From contig UQMR01000017.1 in the NCBI GenBank assembly GCA_900542255.1, forward strand, positions 1 to 36,912: a stretch of 36,912 bases of DNA. Reading direction: 5' to 3'. Under the pieces are notes generated by a model. It was not told the DNA's origin. It saw nothing but the letters and a program-made list of their open reading frames with translations, and searched no databases. The DNA is from an uncultured Porphyromonadaceae bacterium (lineage in GTDB: Bacteria; Bacteroidota; Bacteroidia; Bacteroidales; Barnesiellaceae_A). Within the stretch, counting starts at the first letter, position 1. Each line of letters begins with the position of its first letter. Both the position numbers and the translations under genes were made by a program. This document shows, piece after piece, positions 14,967-24,421 of this stretch.

Positions 14967-17954
14967 TTATTTCGCAGGTGTTTCCTCTACGTCGATACCT
15001 TGTTTTTTCAGTTTGCGGCGTTGCATGTCGTAAGCGATAGGTGTTGCGACAAACAGGGTGGCAAACGTACCGACGATGATACCTACAACCATGGCAAATA
15101 CGAAGCTGCGCAACGTATCGGCACCGATGAAGAGGATGATAATCAGTACTATCAACGTACTCGACGATGTGTTCAACGTACGCGACAGGGTGCTGTTGAG
15201 GGCGTAGTTGATAACCTCGCGGCGATTACGTTTGGGGTAGAGCTGCATCATCTCGCGGATGCGGTCGAATACCACCACCGTATCGTTGATGGCGTAACCT
15301 ATCACAGTAAGGATAGCCGCGATGAAGGTCTGGTCTATCTCCATAGAGAAGGGCAATATGCCGTAGAATACCGAGTAGAGACCTATGATGACAAATGTTG
15401 TGAATGCCAGTGATACCAGTGTACCTACGCTGAACGAGATGTCTTTGAAGCGGAACAGGATGTAGAGCGCAATGGCGATGATCGAGAAGAGAACCGACCA
15501 GAATGCACCCGTCTTGATGTCGTCGGCAATAGAGGGTCCTACTTTTTGTACACTCATGATGTTGTCTGCTTGGAACTGCTCTATGGTCTTGTCGCCCAAC
15601 ATCGGTTGCAAGCCCGTGTAGAGTTTCTCTACAATCTCGGCATCGATGCCTTCGTCATTGTCGGCGATGCGGTAGTTGGTAGAGATGCGCACTTGGTTTT
15701 CGCTGGTGATAGTGATAACCGAGAGAGAGCTGCCTTCGAATTGGGGTTCGAGCATGTTGGCTATCTCTTGTGTCTTCACGGCCTTATCGAAGCGTACAAC
15801 ATAGTTGCGACCGCCCGAGAAGTCGATACCTTGGCTCAATCCGCGCATACCGAGAGAAACGCCCATGACTACTACCAGGATGATGCATACGATGTAGCTT
15901 GCCTTGCGTTTGCCCAGGAAGTCGATATTGTTGTTTAAGAGCAGGTTCTGAGATACGCGGGTTGTGAATGTAAGGTTCTTGAACCAGCCTCTTTCGATAC
16001 CGCCTTCGATTAAGATACGCGTAATGAATATAGCGATGAAGAACGAAACCAAAAGACCTATAATCAACGTAGTGGCAAAACCTTTGATAGGACCTGTACC
16101 GTAGAGCAGGAGGATGACACCGGTGATGATAGAGGTTAAGTTAGAGTCGAAGATGGCCGAGAAAGCATTCTTGTAACCGTCGGCGACGGCAGATTTCAGA
16201 TTTTTACCGGCACGAAGTTCTTCCTTACAACGCTCGTAGATGAGCACGTTGGCATCGACCGCCATACCCAACGACAAGATAAGACCGGCGATACCCGAGA
16301 GGGTGAGCACGGCTTGCAACGAAGCCAGGATACCGAGTGTGAAGAATCCGTTGAGTATCAGACCGAAGTCTACTATCAAGCCCGGAATCCAACCGTACAT
16401 GATAATCATGTATGCCATCAGGATAATCAGCGCTATGACAAACGAGATGGTTCCGCTGGTGATGGCTTCTTGTCCGAGCGAAGGACCTATCACGTCTTCT
16501 TGTATGATGTGGATGCCGGCGGCCATTTTACCCGAGTTGAGTACGTTGGCCAAGTCTTTTGCCTCTTCGGGGGTGAAGCTGCCCGAGATTTCGGAGCTAC
16601 CGCCGCTGATGGCGCTGTTGACATTGGGGAACGAATATACTTGGTTGTCGAGGACGATGGCAATGGCGTTGCCGATGTTGTTGCCGGTGAGTTTCTCCCA
16701 CTCTTTGGCACCCTCGCCGTTCATCTCCATGTGTACGACCGAGCCGCCGCGATATTTGTCGAAGTCGTCGCGTGCGCTGGTAACTACATCACCCGACATG
16801 GCAGCTCTGCCGCCCTTGCCCGATTTGAGGGCGATGAGTTGGTAGTATGTGTCTTTCTCGTCGATGGCTTTTACCGACCAGCAGGGAACGAGGTTCGAGG
16901 GCAATATTTCGCGAGCCATTCTGCTCAACAAGATTTTGTTTACTTCGGCCGTGTCTTTCTTGTTGGCTATACCGAGAACGGGCGAGCCTTGGTACTCGGC
17001 AGGTTGCAGAACGGCAAAGAGCGGGTTCTGTTTGCGGAATTGCTCCAACTGTTTCGACTCGTCCATCTCTTCGCCTGCGAGTTGCTCTTTGAGGCTCGAA
17101 ACGGCAGTACTGTCAGCAGCGGTTGTGTCGGCAGCGGCAGCCTCGGTCTCTGCTGCGGGAGCAGCCTCCTCGGCAACAACTTCGGCATTGGCAGCTATCG
17201 AGGCAGCAAGCTCGTTGTTGATGGCTTGCATTTTCGGGAATACCTCTTCTACTTTGTAGGTCTCCCAGAATTCGAGGTTGGCAGTACCTTGCAGAAGTTT
17301 GCGTACGCGCTCGGGCTCTTTGATACCGGGCATCTCGATGAGGATGCGGCCGTCTCTTTCGAGTTTCTGGATATTGGGAGCGACAACGCCGAAGCGGTCG
17401 ATACGGTTACGCAATACGTTGTATGAGTTGTCTATGGCTGTGTTCAGTTCTTCGCGCAATACGCTTATCACTTCCTCGTTGGAGGCATTGGGCTTGATGC
17501 GGTCTTTCAGTTGTATGGTACTGAAAATGGCCGAAAGCCTAACGTCCGGGTCGATTTTCTTGTACTCTGCGAGGAATACGTTCAGGAAGTCGTTGTTGTC
17601 GGCCTGGTTGGCAACAGCGTTGGCGATGGCTTGGTTGAAGTTGACGTCGGGATTGTTGTTCGAGAGCGACTTCAATACATCGGCCACTGAAATTTGCAGG
17701 ATAACGTTCATACCGCCTTTGAGGTCGAGACCGAGTCCTATCTCCATTTCGCGGCACTTTTGGAAGGTGTATCCCAGGTAGACTTTCTCCATGGAGAGAG
17801 AGTCTATGTACTCTTTGTACTTGACTTCGTCGCCTGCGGCATATTCCTCGGCTTTGTTTTGGTAATGATAAGTTACCAAAGAGAAAGAGAGGTAAAACAA
17901 GCACACCAAAGCAAGCAGTACGGCAATGATTTTAATAAAACCTTTGTTTTGCAT
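14967..17954 (-). CDS. secDF: fused protein translocase subunit SecDF
   Basis: A 995-residue fusion of SecD and SecF, the proton-driven RND-type subunits that help pull exported proteins through SecYEG. The SecD half has one N-terminal membrane helix, the GLDLKGGMNVILQ motif, the large periplasmic P1 region, and membrane helices around VIALIILMAYMIIMYG and LSLGMAVDANVLIYERCKEEL. The SecF half starts near residue 665 and carries GIDFSGGRNYVVRF and VIGYAINDTVVVFDRIRE. Fusion is usual in Bacteroidota. Unusual is an Ala/Glu/Thr-rich low-complexity insert inside P1 (about residues 240-290). It stands alone, with its own promoter and terminator. Confidence 0.97.
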   Translation of the reverse strand: MQNKGFIKIIAVLLALVCLFYLSFSLVTYHYQNKAEEYAAGDEVKYKEYIDSLSMEKVYLGYTFQKCREMEIGLGLDLKGGMNVILQISVADVLKSLSNNNPDVNFNQAIANAVANQADNNDFLNVFLAEYKKIDPDVRLSAIFSTIQLKDRIKPNASNEEVISVLREELNTAIDNSYNVLRNRIDRFGVVAPNIQKLERDGRILIEMPGIKEPERVRKLLQGTANLEFWETYKVEEVFPKMQAINNELAASIAANAEVVAEEAAPAAETEAAAADTTAADSTAVSSLKEQLAGEEMDESKQLEQFRKQNPLFAVLQPAEYQGSPVLGIANKKDTAEVNKILLSRMAREILPSNLVPCWSVKAIDEKDTYYQLIALKSGKGGRAAMSGDVVTSARDDFDKYRGGSVVHMEMNGEGAKEWEKLTGNNIGNAIAIVLDNQVYSFPNVNSAISGGSSEISGSFTPEEAKDLANVLNSGKMAAGIHIIQEDVIGPSLGQEAITSGTISFVIALIILMAYMIIMYGWIPGLIVDFGLILNGFFTLGILASLQAVLTLSGIAGLILSLGMAVDANVLIYERCKEELRAGKNLKSAVADGYKNAFSAIFDSNLTSIITGVILLLYGTGPIKGFATTLIIGLLVSFFIAIFITRILIEGGIERGWFKNLTFTTRVSQNLLLNNNIDFLGKRKASYIVCIILVVVMGVSLGMRGLSQGIDFSGGRNYVVRFDKAVKTQEIANMLEPQFEGSSLSVITITSENQVRISTNYRIADNDEGIDAEIVEKLYTGLQPMLGDKTIEQFQADNIMSVQKVGPSIADDIKTGAFWSVLFSIIAIALYILFRFKDISFSVGTLVSLAFTTFVIIGLYSVFYGILPFSMEIDQTFIAAILTVIGYAINDTVVVFDRIREMMQLYPKRNRREVINYALNSTLSRTLNTSSSTLIVLIIILFIGADTLRSFVFAMVVGIIVGTFATLFVATPIAYDMQRRKLKKQGIDVEETPAK

Positions 17955-18001
17955 GTGTTTTGTATTTTATTTTTATTTTAGTTTGCGGTTAATTTAGCGT
18001 G

Positions 18002-18009
18002 CAAATATA
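18002..18009 (-). promoter_or_regulatory. -7 promoter box of secDF
   Basis: On the minus strand this reads TATATTTG, a full match to TAnnTTTG, 47 bases before the ATG. A TTTTG lies 23 bases further upstream (about 18033-18037), slightly far for a -33 element. Confidence 0.58.
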
Positions 18010-18127
18010 AGGTTTTTTTTCCTACCCCGGGGCAAAAGGGTTTATTTATTTGTTTTTTTGCTGTTCATATCAAGAGGAATGCTGTAAAATAGGTGCGGGT
18101 CGTACTTTTTTCGTACCTTTATCGCCC

Positions 18128-18135
18128 TATATTTG
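18128..18135 (+). promoter_or_regulatory. -7 promoter box of the Ig-like lipoprotein gene
   Basis: TATATTTG, a full match to TAnnTTTG, lies only 11 bases before the ATG at 18147. The expected leader is therefore only a few bases. A second partial box (TACCTTTA, 18114-18121) would allow a slightly longer leader. Confidence 0.5.
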
Positions 18136-18146
18136 TTCTGTGTAGT

Positions 18147-20132
18147 ATGAGATATAGCCCGTTATATAATGGCCGCGTTGCGGCATTTGTTCTGATAGTT
18201 TTGTTGGGGGGCCTGGTTTATTCGTGTGCCAACATGTCGCGCCCCGGAGGTGGCCCTCGTGACACCGAGCCGCCGCGCTATTTGCGGAGCAAGCCTCTGC
18301 CCGATGCCGTAAATGTGACCGATAATCGCATAGAGATAGATTTCGATGAAATTATCCAGGTGGAAAATCCCTCGGAGAAGATTATCGTGTCGCCGCCGCA
18401 GATAGAGGCCCCCAAGATACAGGCGCAGGGAAAGAAGTTGCGTATAGAGCTCCTCGACTCTTTGCGTCCCAATACTACTTATACGATTGATTTCGGCGAT
18501 GCAATAGTAGATAACAATGAGAAAAACGCTCTCTCGGGTTACGCTTTCTCCTTTTCGACGGGCGACTCGCGCGATTCGTTGCAGATATCGGGGCTTTTGC
18601 TCAATGCCGAGGATTTGGAGCCTATTACGGGCATGCTGGTAGGGGTATACAGCAATCTCGATGATACGGCATTTACCACGTTGCCGATGGAGCGTATTGC
18701 ATCGAGCGATGCGCTCGGACACTTTACCATACGGAATCTCAAACCCGGGCGTTATCGGGTGGTTGCGTTGAAAGATATGAACCGCGACTACCATTTCGAC
18801 AACCCGTCGGAGGATATAGCTTTCCTAGACACTATCGTAGAGCCGTATGCCGTGCGCAAGCAGTATGTCGACTCGGTGTGGGTAGACAGCCTTACGCTCG
18901 ATACGGTGATAACCTATGATTACAACCGCTTTTATCCCGACAATATTCTGCTCACGGCATTCAACGAAGGTTTCAAGTCGCGTTACATGGAGAGTTACGA
19001 GCGCAAGGAGCGCAAGCGTCTCGATGTCATATTCTCGGCCCCTCATGATTCGCTGCCGACTCTCGAACCGCTCAACTTTACACCATCGGCCTCGTGGTAT
19101 CTTTTGGAGAGCAATCCCACCAACGATACCTTGGCGTATTGGCTGCCCGACTCGGTCGTATATAACTTGGATACGCTGCATATAGCGATGACGTATTACA
19201 GAACCGACTCGCTGAACGAGTTGTCGCTTTATAACGATACGCTGCAATATATATACCGACCGCCCAAAACGCAGAAGAAAAAGAACCGCAGGGCAAAGAA
19301 CGATACGCTCCCCGAGGTGGAGCCTACCGTATTTATGCAGATGACTGTGGGGATTGCGCCTAAGCAGGATGTAAACAAGCCCTTCATGATAGAGTTTGCC
19401 ACACCGGTGGCTTCGTTGGAGCGTGCTGCCTTTCATCTCGCCGAGAAGAGAGATACCTTGTGGGTGCCGCTGCCCGACACTACCTATACGTTGATACAGG
19501 ATACGGCAAATATCCGTCGCTACTATTTCGGCCACAAATGGAAGCCCGAGGGCGCATACTGTTTCTCCATAGATTCTATGGCTGTTACCGATATATATGG
19601 GTTGCACACCGATAAGTATAGCAAAGATTTTGCAGTAAAATCTATGCAAGAATACTCAAATCTCTATTTCGCCATTACGGGCGTAACCGATAGCGCCGTT
19701 GTGCAGCTGCTCAACAACAGCGATAAAGTTGTGGTGGAAGCTGCCGTAAAAGAGGGCGGTGCAGAGTTTACGTACCTGAAACCCGGTACATATTATGCCC
19801 GTCTCTTTATCGACCGTAACGGGAACGGCAAGTACGACACGGGCAATTATGCGGCGAAGTTGCAGCCCGAGGAGGTCTATTACTACCCATCGGCGGTAGA
19901 GCTGAAAGCCTATTGGAACGTAGAGCAGGTGTGGAATATCTATGAAAAGGCGATAGACTTGCAGAAGCCCTATGCCATCAAGAAAAACAAGCCCAAGGAC
20001 CAAAAGCCTCCCGAGGAAGAAGAGGATGACGAGGACGAGTATTATAATAACATGTACGACAACAACAACTATTATAATAATGGAACTACTGCGCCGAGTA
20101 ATTTTACAGGCACGCCATATGGCTCTTATTAG
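18147..20132 (+). CDS. Ig-like (Big_5) domain lipoprotein
   Basis: A 661-residue lipoprotein. The signal peptide (AAFVLIVLLGGLVYSC) ends at a lipobox Cys near residue 30, followed by SRPGGGPRDTEPPRYL, a very common start in Bacteroidota Big_5 proteins. The first domain (DNRIEIDFDEIIQVENPSEKI to GYAFSFSTGD) fits Big_5. Next comes a carboxypeptidase-regulatory-like beta domain (GMLVGVYSNLDD, LGHFTIRNLKPGRYRVVALKD), and later another beta region with FIDRNGNGKYDTG. The C-terminus is acidic and then rich in Asn and Tyr (about the last 50 residues). The longer open frame starting at 18093 is unlikely because the signal peptide starts at 18147. Probably an envelope structural protein; function unknown. 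It overlaps the next gene by 14 bases. Confidence 0.87.
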   Translation: MRYSPLYNGRVAAFVLIVLLGGLVYSCANMSRPGGGPRDTEPPRYLRSKPLPDAVNVTDNRIEIDFDEIIQVENPSEKIIVSPPQIEAPKIQAQGKKLRIELLDSLRPNTTYTIDFGDAIVDNNEKNALSGYAFSFSTGDSRDSLQISGLLLNAEDLEPITGMLVGVYSNLDDTAFTTLPMERIASSDALGHFTIRNLKPGRYRVVALKDMNRDYHFDNPSEDIAFLDTIVEPYAVRKQYVDSVWVDSLTLDTVITYDYNRFYPDNILLTAFNEGFKSRYMESYERKERKRLDVIFSAPHDSLPTLEPLNFTPSASWYLLESNPTNDTLAYWLPDSVVYNLDTLHIAMTYYRTDSLNELSLYNDTLQYIYRPPKTQKKKNRRAKNDTLPEVEPTVFMQMTVGIAPKQDVNKPFMIEFATPVASLERAAFHLAEKRDTLWVPLPDTTYTLIQDTANIRRYYFGHKWKPEGAYCFSIDSMAVTDIYGLHTDKYSKDFAVKSMQEYSNLYFAITGVTDSAVVQLLNNSDKVVVEAAVKEGGAEFTYLKPGTYYARLFIDRNGNGKYDTGNYAAKLQPEEVYYYPSAVELKAYWNVEQVWNIYEKAIDLQKPYAIKKNKPKDQKPPEEEEDDEDEYYNNMYDNNNYYNNGTTAPSNFTGTPYGSY

Positions 20133-20901
20133 GCCTTTGTTGGTCGGGTGGATGCTGCTGTTGCCTTTGCCGCTTACGGTCGCTTATGCCGGTAATGGCG
20201 CTGCGCAATCTGTCGGGCATATATCGGGCGAGCATCTGACCTATGATATAGTGTATCATTGGGGGATTATATGGAAGCGTGCAGCACAGGGAACATTGTC
20301 GATAGAACGGCAATCGGACTCTTATCGTGCTGTAATGACGGCGTGTACGCTCCCCTTTGCCGACCGCCTTTTCAAGGTGCGCGATACGTTGGTGGCCGAG
20401 ATGCGTATCGTAGATTTGCAGCCGCAAAGTTTTGTAAAGATAGCGCGTGAGGGAAAGTTTTATCAAATAGACAGCCTTACGTATTTTTATACGAATGACA
20501 GTACATCGGGCTACACGGTGCTGACGCGTCCCGATAAAGAGTACAGGGAGGTAGTGCCTATGACTGTCGAAGGCGATGCCTACGATATGTTGAGTATCTT
20601 TTATCGTGTGAGGCAGTTGCCATTCTACAATATGAAGGCGGGCGACGTCTTTTCCAAGCCTATTTTCTCGGGGCGCAACATAGAGCAGCTCGATATAGAG
20701 TATCTGGGAACAGATACCATAGAGGTGATGGAGAAGCCGTGTGCGGCCTACTATCTCCAATTCAGGTTTTATGACCGGCAAGGTAAGAGAACCAGCGACA
20801 GGATATCGGCGTGGCTCAGTGTAGATGATTATATCCCTTTGCAGTTGGAGGGGAAATTGCCTGTGGGCAGCATGAAGGTGATGCTTGTCTCCCGCCGGTA
20901 G
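20119..20901 (+). CDS. DUF3108 exported protein
   Basis: A 260-residue protein with a cleavable signal peptide (hydrophobic LLVGWMLLLPLPLTVAYA). The body fits DUF3108, a beta-rich family found in many Bacteroidota and Proteobacteria: GEHLTYDIVYHWGIIWKRAA at the N-terminus, VEGDAYDMLSIFYRVRQLP, a KPIFSGRNIEQLDIEYLG segment, and a C-terminal SDRISAWLSVDDYIPLQLEG strand pair. Family function is unknown; location is periplasmic or outer membrane. The frame is open back to 19972, but the low-complexity upstream residues are the shadow of the neighbouring gene; 20119 gives a clean signal peptide. It overlaps the Ig-like gene and is probably translated from the same message. Confidence 0.85.
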   Translation: MALIRPLLVGWMLLLPLPLTVAYAGNGAAQSVGHISGEHLTYDIVYHWGIIWKRAAQGTLSIERQSDSYRAVMTACTLPFADRLFKVRDTLVAEMRIVDLQPQSFVKIAREGKFYQIDSLTYFYTNDSTSGYTVLTRPDKEYREVVPMTVEGDAYDMLSIFYRVRQLPFYNMKAGDVFSKPIFSGRNIEQLDIEYLGTDTIEVMEKPCAAYYLQFRFYDRQGKRTSDRISAWLSVDDYIPLQLEGKLPVGSMKVMLVSRR

Positions 20902-21002
20902 GCTGTTGTCGTCGGTAGGGCGAGGGGCGTTTCATGTTATGCGGGGATACAACATAATTTTATGATATGACACAAGGATGTTCCGGAGGTCTATAACGGC
21001 AT

Positions 21003-21021
21003 AAAGGGGGTATCCCTTTTT
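21003..21021 (+). terminator. possible terminator after the DUF3108 gene
   Basis: A short hairpin (AAAGGG at 21003-21008, CCCTTT at 21014-21019) followed by two more T, about 100 bases after the stop. The stem is only 6 bp, so this is a weak call. Confidence 0.35.
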
Positions 21022-21051
21022 CGTTATCGTCCGTGAAGCCGTCTGGCAGGA

Positions 21052-21100
21052 GCCGAAAAAAAGAGGCCGACCTTCAAGTAAACATTGGGGTCGGCCTCTT
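21052..21100 (-). terminator. intrinsic terminator of the surE-DUF3467 operon
   Basis: A 12-bp stem (AAGAGGCCGACC at 21061-21072, complement at 21089-21100) with a 16-base loop. Read on the minus strand it is followed by a run of T. It lies just after the DUF3467 stop and is a classic terminator for the five-gene run. Confidence 0.85.
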
Positions 21101-21117
21101 GTTGCGAGTGGCAAGTC

Positions 21118-21414
21118 TTACGCTTTGCCGCCGGGACCTACGAAGGGGAGCATTCCGCCGCGCGGGTCTAAGATGGTGCCGTATTGTTTCTCAAATTTGT
21201 TCATGTTGTCTTGCAAGGCAAGCAAGAGGCGTTTGGCATGTTCGGCAGTGAGTACGATGCGGGCTTTTACCGGGGCTTTGGGTATACCCGGCATCATGCG
21301 GGCAAAGTCGATGACAAACTCCGATGAGGAGTGTGAGATGACTGCCAGGTTAGAGTATATCCCCTCTGCCACCTCGGGCGAGAGTTCTATCTGCAATTCT
21401 TTTTTCTCTTCCAT
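21118..21414 (-). CDS. DUF3467 family protein
   Basis: A 98-residue soluble protein that fits DUF3467: it begins EEKKELQIELSPEVAEGIYSNLAVISHS, then SSEFVIDFARMMPG, then KARIVLTAEHAKRLLLALQDNM. There is no signal peptide or membrane segment. The family is small, cytoplasmic and widespread in Bacteroidota; I know of no established function. It is the last gene of the minus-strand operon, 27 bases after the NigD-like gene and directly before the terminator. Confidence 0.88.
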   Translation of the reverse strand: MEEKKELQIELSPEVAEGIYSNLAVISHSSSEFVIDFARMMPGIPKAPVKARIVLTAEHAKRLLLALQDNMNKFEKQYGTILDPRGGMLPFVGPGGKA

Positions 21415-21441
21415 AGTGTTATTTGTTTTGAATAATGGTTG

Positions 21442-22122
21442 TCAATCGCGTAGTTTTATCACCGTGTACCCGATGGGGTCGTTGGGCATGTTGGCATGGA
21501 TGCGTATGGCCTTGTAATCGGGATTTAGTGCTTCGGGGATATAGAATGAGGCATACGTCTGAGTCCAATATCCCTGTATGTCGTCGTTACGGTCGTGGCG
21601 CAATATCACGTCGAGCGTATCGGAAGCGGTTTGCTGGGGAGAATAGAAAAGGTCGAGTTTGTGGGTACGGTAGTAGTATTCGAGGCTGATGTCGAGGTTG
21701 ATATATCCGCCCGTACGCCACAGGGCATTCATGCGCACCAAATCATTGGGATAAGTTGCAATAGAGTCGGCCGTTGCGTGTGCAATGGTGTCGTATCTGA
21801 TAGCCGAGAGGTATGTGGCCGTGATTTTGTAGAGGCTGTCGCTCGGGGTGCTGTTGACAAGATATTGCAGCAAGATACGCTGGTCTTCCTGTATCTCCTC
21901 GTTGATGACCGGTTCGTCGGGGCGCAGGATGATGCAGCCTTGGTCGTCTCTGAGGATTTGCTCGAAATATACACTCTTGTCATCGTTGAGGTGGCAGCTT
22001 ACGATGTCGCTGTAAAAAATGGTGGGGCCGTTGTTGTTTTCCTCTGTACAACTGCTCAGTATGTATAGTCCCGAGAGGAAAATGGCCGATAACAGAATAA
22101 GGCGGTTGGTTTGTCGTTTCAT
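21442..22122 (-). CDS. NigD-like lipoprotein
   Basis: A 226-residue lipoprotein: signal peptide (LILLSAIFLSGLYILSSC) with the lipobox Cys near residue 24. The body fits the NigD-like layout, an N-terminal OB-like region (QRILLQYLVNSTPSDSLYKITATYL) and a C-terminal beta sandwich beginning WRTGGYINLDISLEYYYRTHKLDLF and continuing DTLDVILRHDRNDD. NigD-like proteins are common in Bacteroidales; their role is unclear. The open frame extends to 22239, but the lipoprotein signal fixes the start at 22122, 13 bases after the ABC ATPase gene. That position could mean a link to lipoprotein transport, which is inference. Confidence 0.78.
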   Translation of the reverse strand: MKRQTNRLILLSAIFLSGLYILSSCTEENNNGPTIFYSDIVSCHLNDDKSVYFEQILRDDQGCIILRPDEPVINEEIQEDQRILLQYLVNSTPSDSLYKITATYLSAIRYDTIAHATADSIATYPNDLVRMNALWRTGGYINLDISLEYYYRTHKLDLFYSPQQTASDTLDVILRHDRNDDIQGYWTQTYASFYIPEALNPDYKAIRIHANMPNDPIGYTVIKLRD

Positions 22123-22135
22123 GTTCGATATGTTT

Positions 22136-22846
22136 TTATTGATTGTTTTCTTTGGTTTCGGCGGATTCGTCTGCCGGCTGTTTTTGTGCGGTGTCGGCGA
22201 TGACGATACCGTCTTTGAGGCGTATCTCGCGGTCGGCAACGGTCGATAGCGTTTCGTCGTGGGTTACAATGACAAAGGTGTAGCCGTATTCTTTCCGCAG
22301 GTTGAAGAAGAGACGGTGCAGCTCTGTTTTGTTCTGGGTGTCGAGGCTTCCCGACGGTTCGTCGGCAAGGATGACTTTCGGCCGGTTTACCAATGCCCGT
22401 GCTACGGCAATACGTTGTTTTTCGCCGCCCGACAGCTGTGCAGGCTTGTGGTTCTTCCGGTCTGTGAGTCCTAAATATTGCAGCAGCTTCTCGGCTCTTT
22501 GTTTGGCTTCCGAGTTTCGCGTCCCGCCTATCAGGGCCGGAATCATGATGTTTTCCAGTGCTGTAAATTCGGGCAGGAGCTGGTGGAACTGAAAGACAAA
22601 TCCGATGTGCGAGTTGCGGAAATGTGCCATCTCGCGGTCGCTCAAATTATCGACACGTCTCCCGTCGAAAATTATCGAGCCCTCGGTCGGTTTCTCGAGC
22701 GTCCCCATGATTTGCAACAAGGTTGTTTTGCCTGCACCGCTTGCCCCTACAATGGTTACTATCTCATGGTCGGGGATGTGCAGGTCTATACCGCGCAGCA
22801 CTTCGAGGTTGTCGTATTTCTTGTGTATGTTTCTTATCTCTATCAT
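22136..22846 (-). CDS. ABC transporter ATP-binding protein, LolD/MacB type
   Basis: A 236-residue ATPase of the LolD/MacB/FtsE group. Walker A is GASGAGKTT near residues 34-42, the Q-loop region is [20 protein letters not shown], the ABC signature is LSGGEKQR, Walker B is [12 protein letters not shown], and the H-loop is VIVTHDE. The Q-loop [15 protein letters not shown] is typical of LolD, which powers release of lipoproteins from the inner membrane. The last 15 or so residues are polar and extra to the domain. No LolC/E-type permease is adjacent; the neighbours are tcdA (4-base overlap) and a NigD-like lipoprotein. LolD is the most likely name, but without the permease it is not certain. 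Confidence 0.85.
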   Translation of the reverse strand: MIEIRNIHKKYDNLEVLRGIDLHIPDHEIVTIVGASGAGKTTLLQIMGTLEKPTEGSIIFDGRRVDNLSDREMAHFRNSHIGFVFQFHQLLPEFTALENIMIPALIGGTRNSEAKQRAEKLLQYLGLTDRKNHKPAQLSGGEKQRIAVARALVNRPKVILADEPSGSLDTQNKTELHRLFFNLRKEYGYTFVIVTHDETLSTVADREIRLKDGIVIADTAQKQPADESAETKENNQ

Positions 22847-23574
22847 GATTGCGAGAGTTGGCGTATTACAAACGCGGCCAGATAGCAGCCGAATATGACG
22901 GGCATGTAAGAGATGGTTCCTACAATGGAACGTTTGTTGCGTTCGCTTATTGTCTCGACAACCGCGTTTTCTTGGGGTTGCTCGGTAGAAAAGACAACAG
23001 GAATGCCGCTGTCGATACCCATCTTGCGCAGTCTCAGCCGTACGGCTCTTGCCAGCCCGCAGCGGTAGGTTTTGCTTATGTCGGCATATTGTATCTGTGT
23101 GGGGTCGAGCCGCGCTCCTGCGCCCATAGAGGATACGACCGGGATATTGTGGCGTATGCAGGCTGCCAGAAGGGCTGTTTTGGGAGCGATGGTATCTATG
23201 GCGTCTATTACAAAATCGTATCCTTGTGCGAGCAGGTTGTCGGTTTCGTCGGCTTCAAGGTAGCATTGTCGTGCGTCGAGCCTGAGATGCGGCGATATAT
23301 CGCGCAGGCGGCGGGAAAGGACTTCTACCTTGGGTTGGCCTATGGTCGACTGCAAGGCGATGAGTTGCCGGTTGATGTTGGTAGGCGATACCTCATCGCT
23401 GTCTATGATGGTCATGTTGCCCACTCCGGCACGTACCAGCATCTCGGCGGCATAGGCTCCCACACCTCCCACGCCTACGACCAAAATGCGGCTTTGCCGC
23501 AATTTTGTCATAGTATCATCACCTGTGAGAAGCAGGGTGCGTTGTAGCCAATCGTCGGTTATAGTCTGTGTCAT
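22843..23574 (-). CDS. tcdA: tRNA threonylcarbamoyladenosine dehydratase
   Basis: A 243-residue ThiF/MoeB/E1-like enzyme. The nucleotide-binding [13 protein letters not shown] lies near residues 34-46, followed by [18 protein letters not shown] (E1-type adenylation region) and [15 protein letters not shown]. The length and the [22 protein letters not shown] segment fit TcdA (formerly CsdL), which uses ATP to cyclise t6A37 of tRNA to ct6A. It lies 17 bases after surE and overlaps the ABC ATPase gene by 4 bases. The C-terminal [22 protein letters not shown] hydrophobic stretch is usual for the family. Confidence 0.93.
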   Translation of the reverse strand: MTQTITDDWLQRTLLLTGDDTMTKLRQSRILVVGVGGVGAYAAEMLVRAGVGNMTIIDSDEVSPTNINRQLIALQSTIGQPKVEVLSRRLRDISPHLRLDARQCYLEADETDNLLAQGYDFVIDAIDTIAPKTALLAACIRHNIPVVSSMGAGARLDPTQIQYADISKTYRCGLARAVRLRLRKMGIDSGIPVVFSTEQPQENAVVETISERNKRSIVGTISYMPVIFGCYLAAFVIRQLSQS

Positions 23575-23591
23575 CTTGCAATACCGTTACC

Positions 23592-24389
23592 TTACGGTTC
23601 GAAAAGGGGTGATAAATTCTTTATCTGTTCTATCGTATCGTGGTTGGTGCGGTCGGTACTTACGGGGACAATGCTTGCCATCTCGTGCGCCAGGAAATAT
23701 TCATCGGTATCGGTGCTGTCGGGTTCGGTATTGTGGAACCTTCCTGTCAGCCAGTAGTATGGACGACCGGCCGGGTCTATGCGACGGTCATATTCTTCTG
23801 TCCATAGTCCGCGGGCTGCGCGACATACGCGGGCTCCTTTGAGCTGTTTCACTACCGGGAAATTCACGTTGAGCCCCACTCCCTGCGGCAAGCCTTTCTC
23901 CAAGAGGGCTTGGCACAACGAGACGATAAGCGGCCGGCAAATGGTGAAATCGGCATTGCGGTTGTGGTCGCACAGCGAGAATCCTACCGAGGGTATGCCT
24001 TGTATAACCCCTTCAAAAACAGCGCCCATTGTGCCCGAATATATGACGCTTACGGCTGAGTTGGAGCCGTGGTTGATTCCCGATACCAGTAAAGCGGGGC
24101 GACGGTCGAGTATATTGTTCATCGAGAGTTTGACGCAATCTACCGGTGTCCCGTTGGTTTTGTATGCTTTGCAGCCCGGTATATCGGTCGTTTCGGTGAT
24201 GCGCAGGGGGATGCCGGCCGTTATGGCTGCCGATTGTCCCGAACGCGGGCCGTCGGGGGCTACTACTATAATCTCGCCGAGGGGGCAGAGGTATTCTACG
24301 AGCATGCGCAGGCCTTTGGCCTCTATGCCGTCGTCGTTTGTGATGAAAATGAGCGGCCTTGTCGTAGGGGAAGTATATTGTGTTGCCAT
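23592..24389 (-). CDS. surE: 5'/3'-nucleotidase SurE
   Basis: A 265-residue metal-dependent phosphatase acting on nucleoside 5'- and 3'-monophosphates. The metal-binding start IFITNDDGIEAKGLRML is clear (the two Asp near residues 19-20), followed by VVAPDGPRSGQSAAIT with the conserved Ser, the KTNGTPVDCVKLSM segment and LLVSGINHGSNSA with the Asn ligand. The N-terminus is slightly long but the start fits the promoter box 25 bases upstream. It is the first gene of the five-gene minus-strand operon. Confidence 0.96.
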   Translation of the reverse strand: MATQYTSPTTRPLIFITNDDGIEAKGLRMLVEYLCPLGEIIVVAPDGPRSGQSAAITAGIPLRITETTDIPGCKAYKTNGTPVDCVKLSMNNILDRRPALLVSGINHGSNSAVSVIYSGTMGAVFEGVIQGIPSVGFSLCDHNRNADFTICRPLIVSLCQALLEKGLPQGVGLNVNFPVVKQLKGARVCRAARGLWTEEYDRRIDPAGRPYYWLTGRFHNTEPDSTDTDEYFLAHEMASIVPVSTDRTNHDTIEQIKNLSPLFEP

Positions 24390-24413
24390 AAAAATTCGGT
24401 ATGTTTAGGGTGA

Positions 24414-24421
24414 CAAATATA
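24414..24421 (-). promoter_or_regulatory. -7 promoter box of the surE operon
   Basis: On the minus strand this is TATATTTG, a full match to TAnnTTTG, 24 bases before the surE ATG. No clear -33 TTG is seen. Confidence 0.55.
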
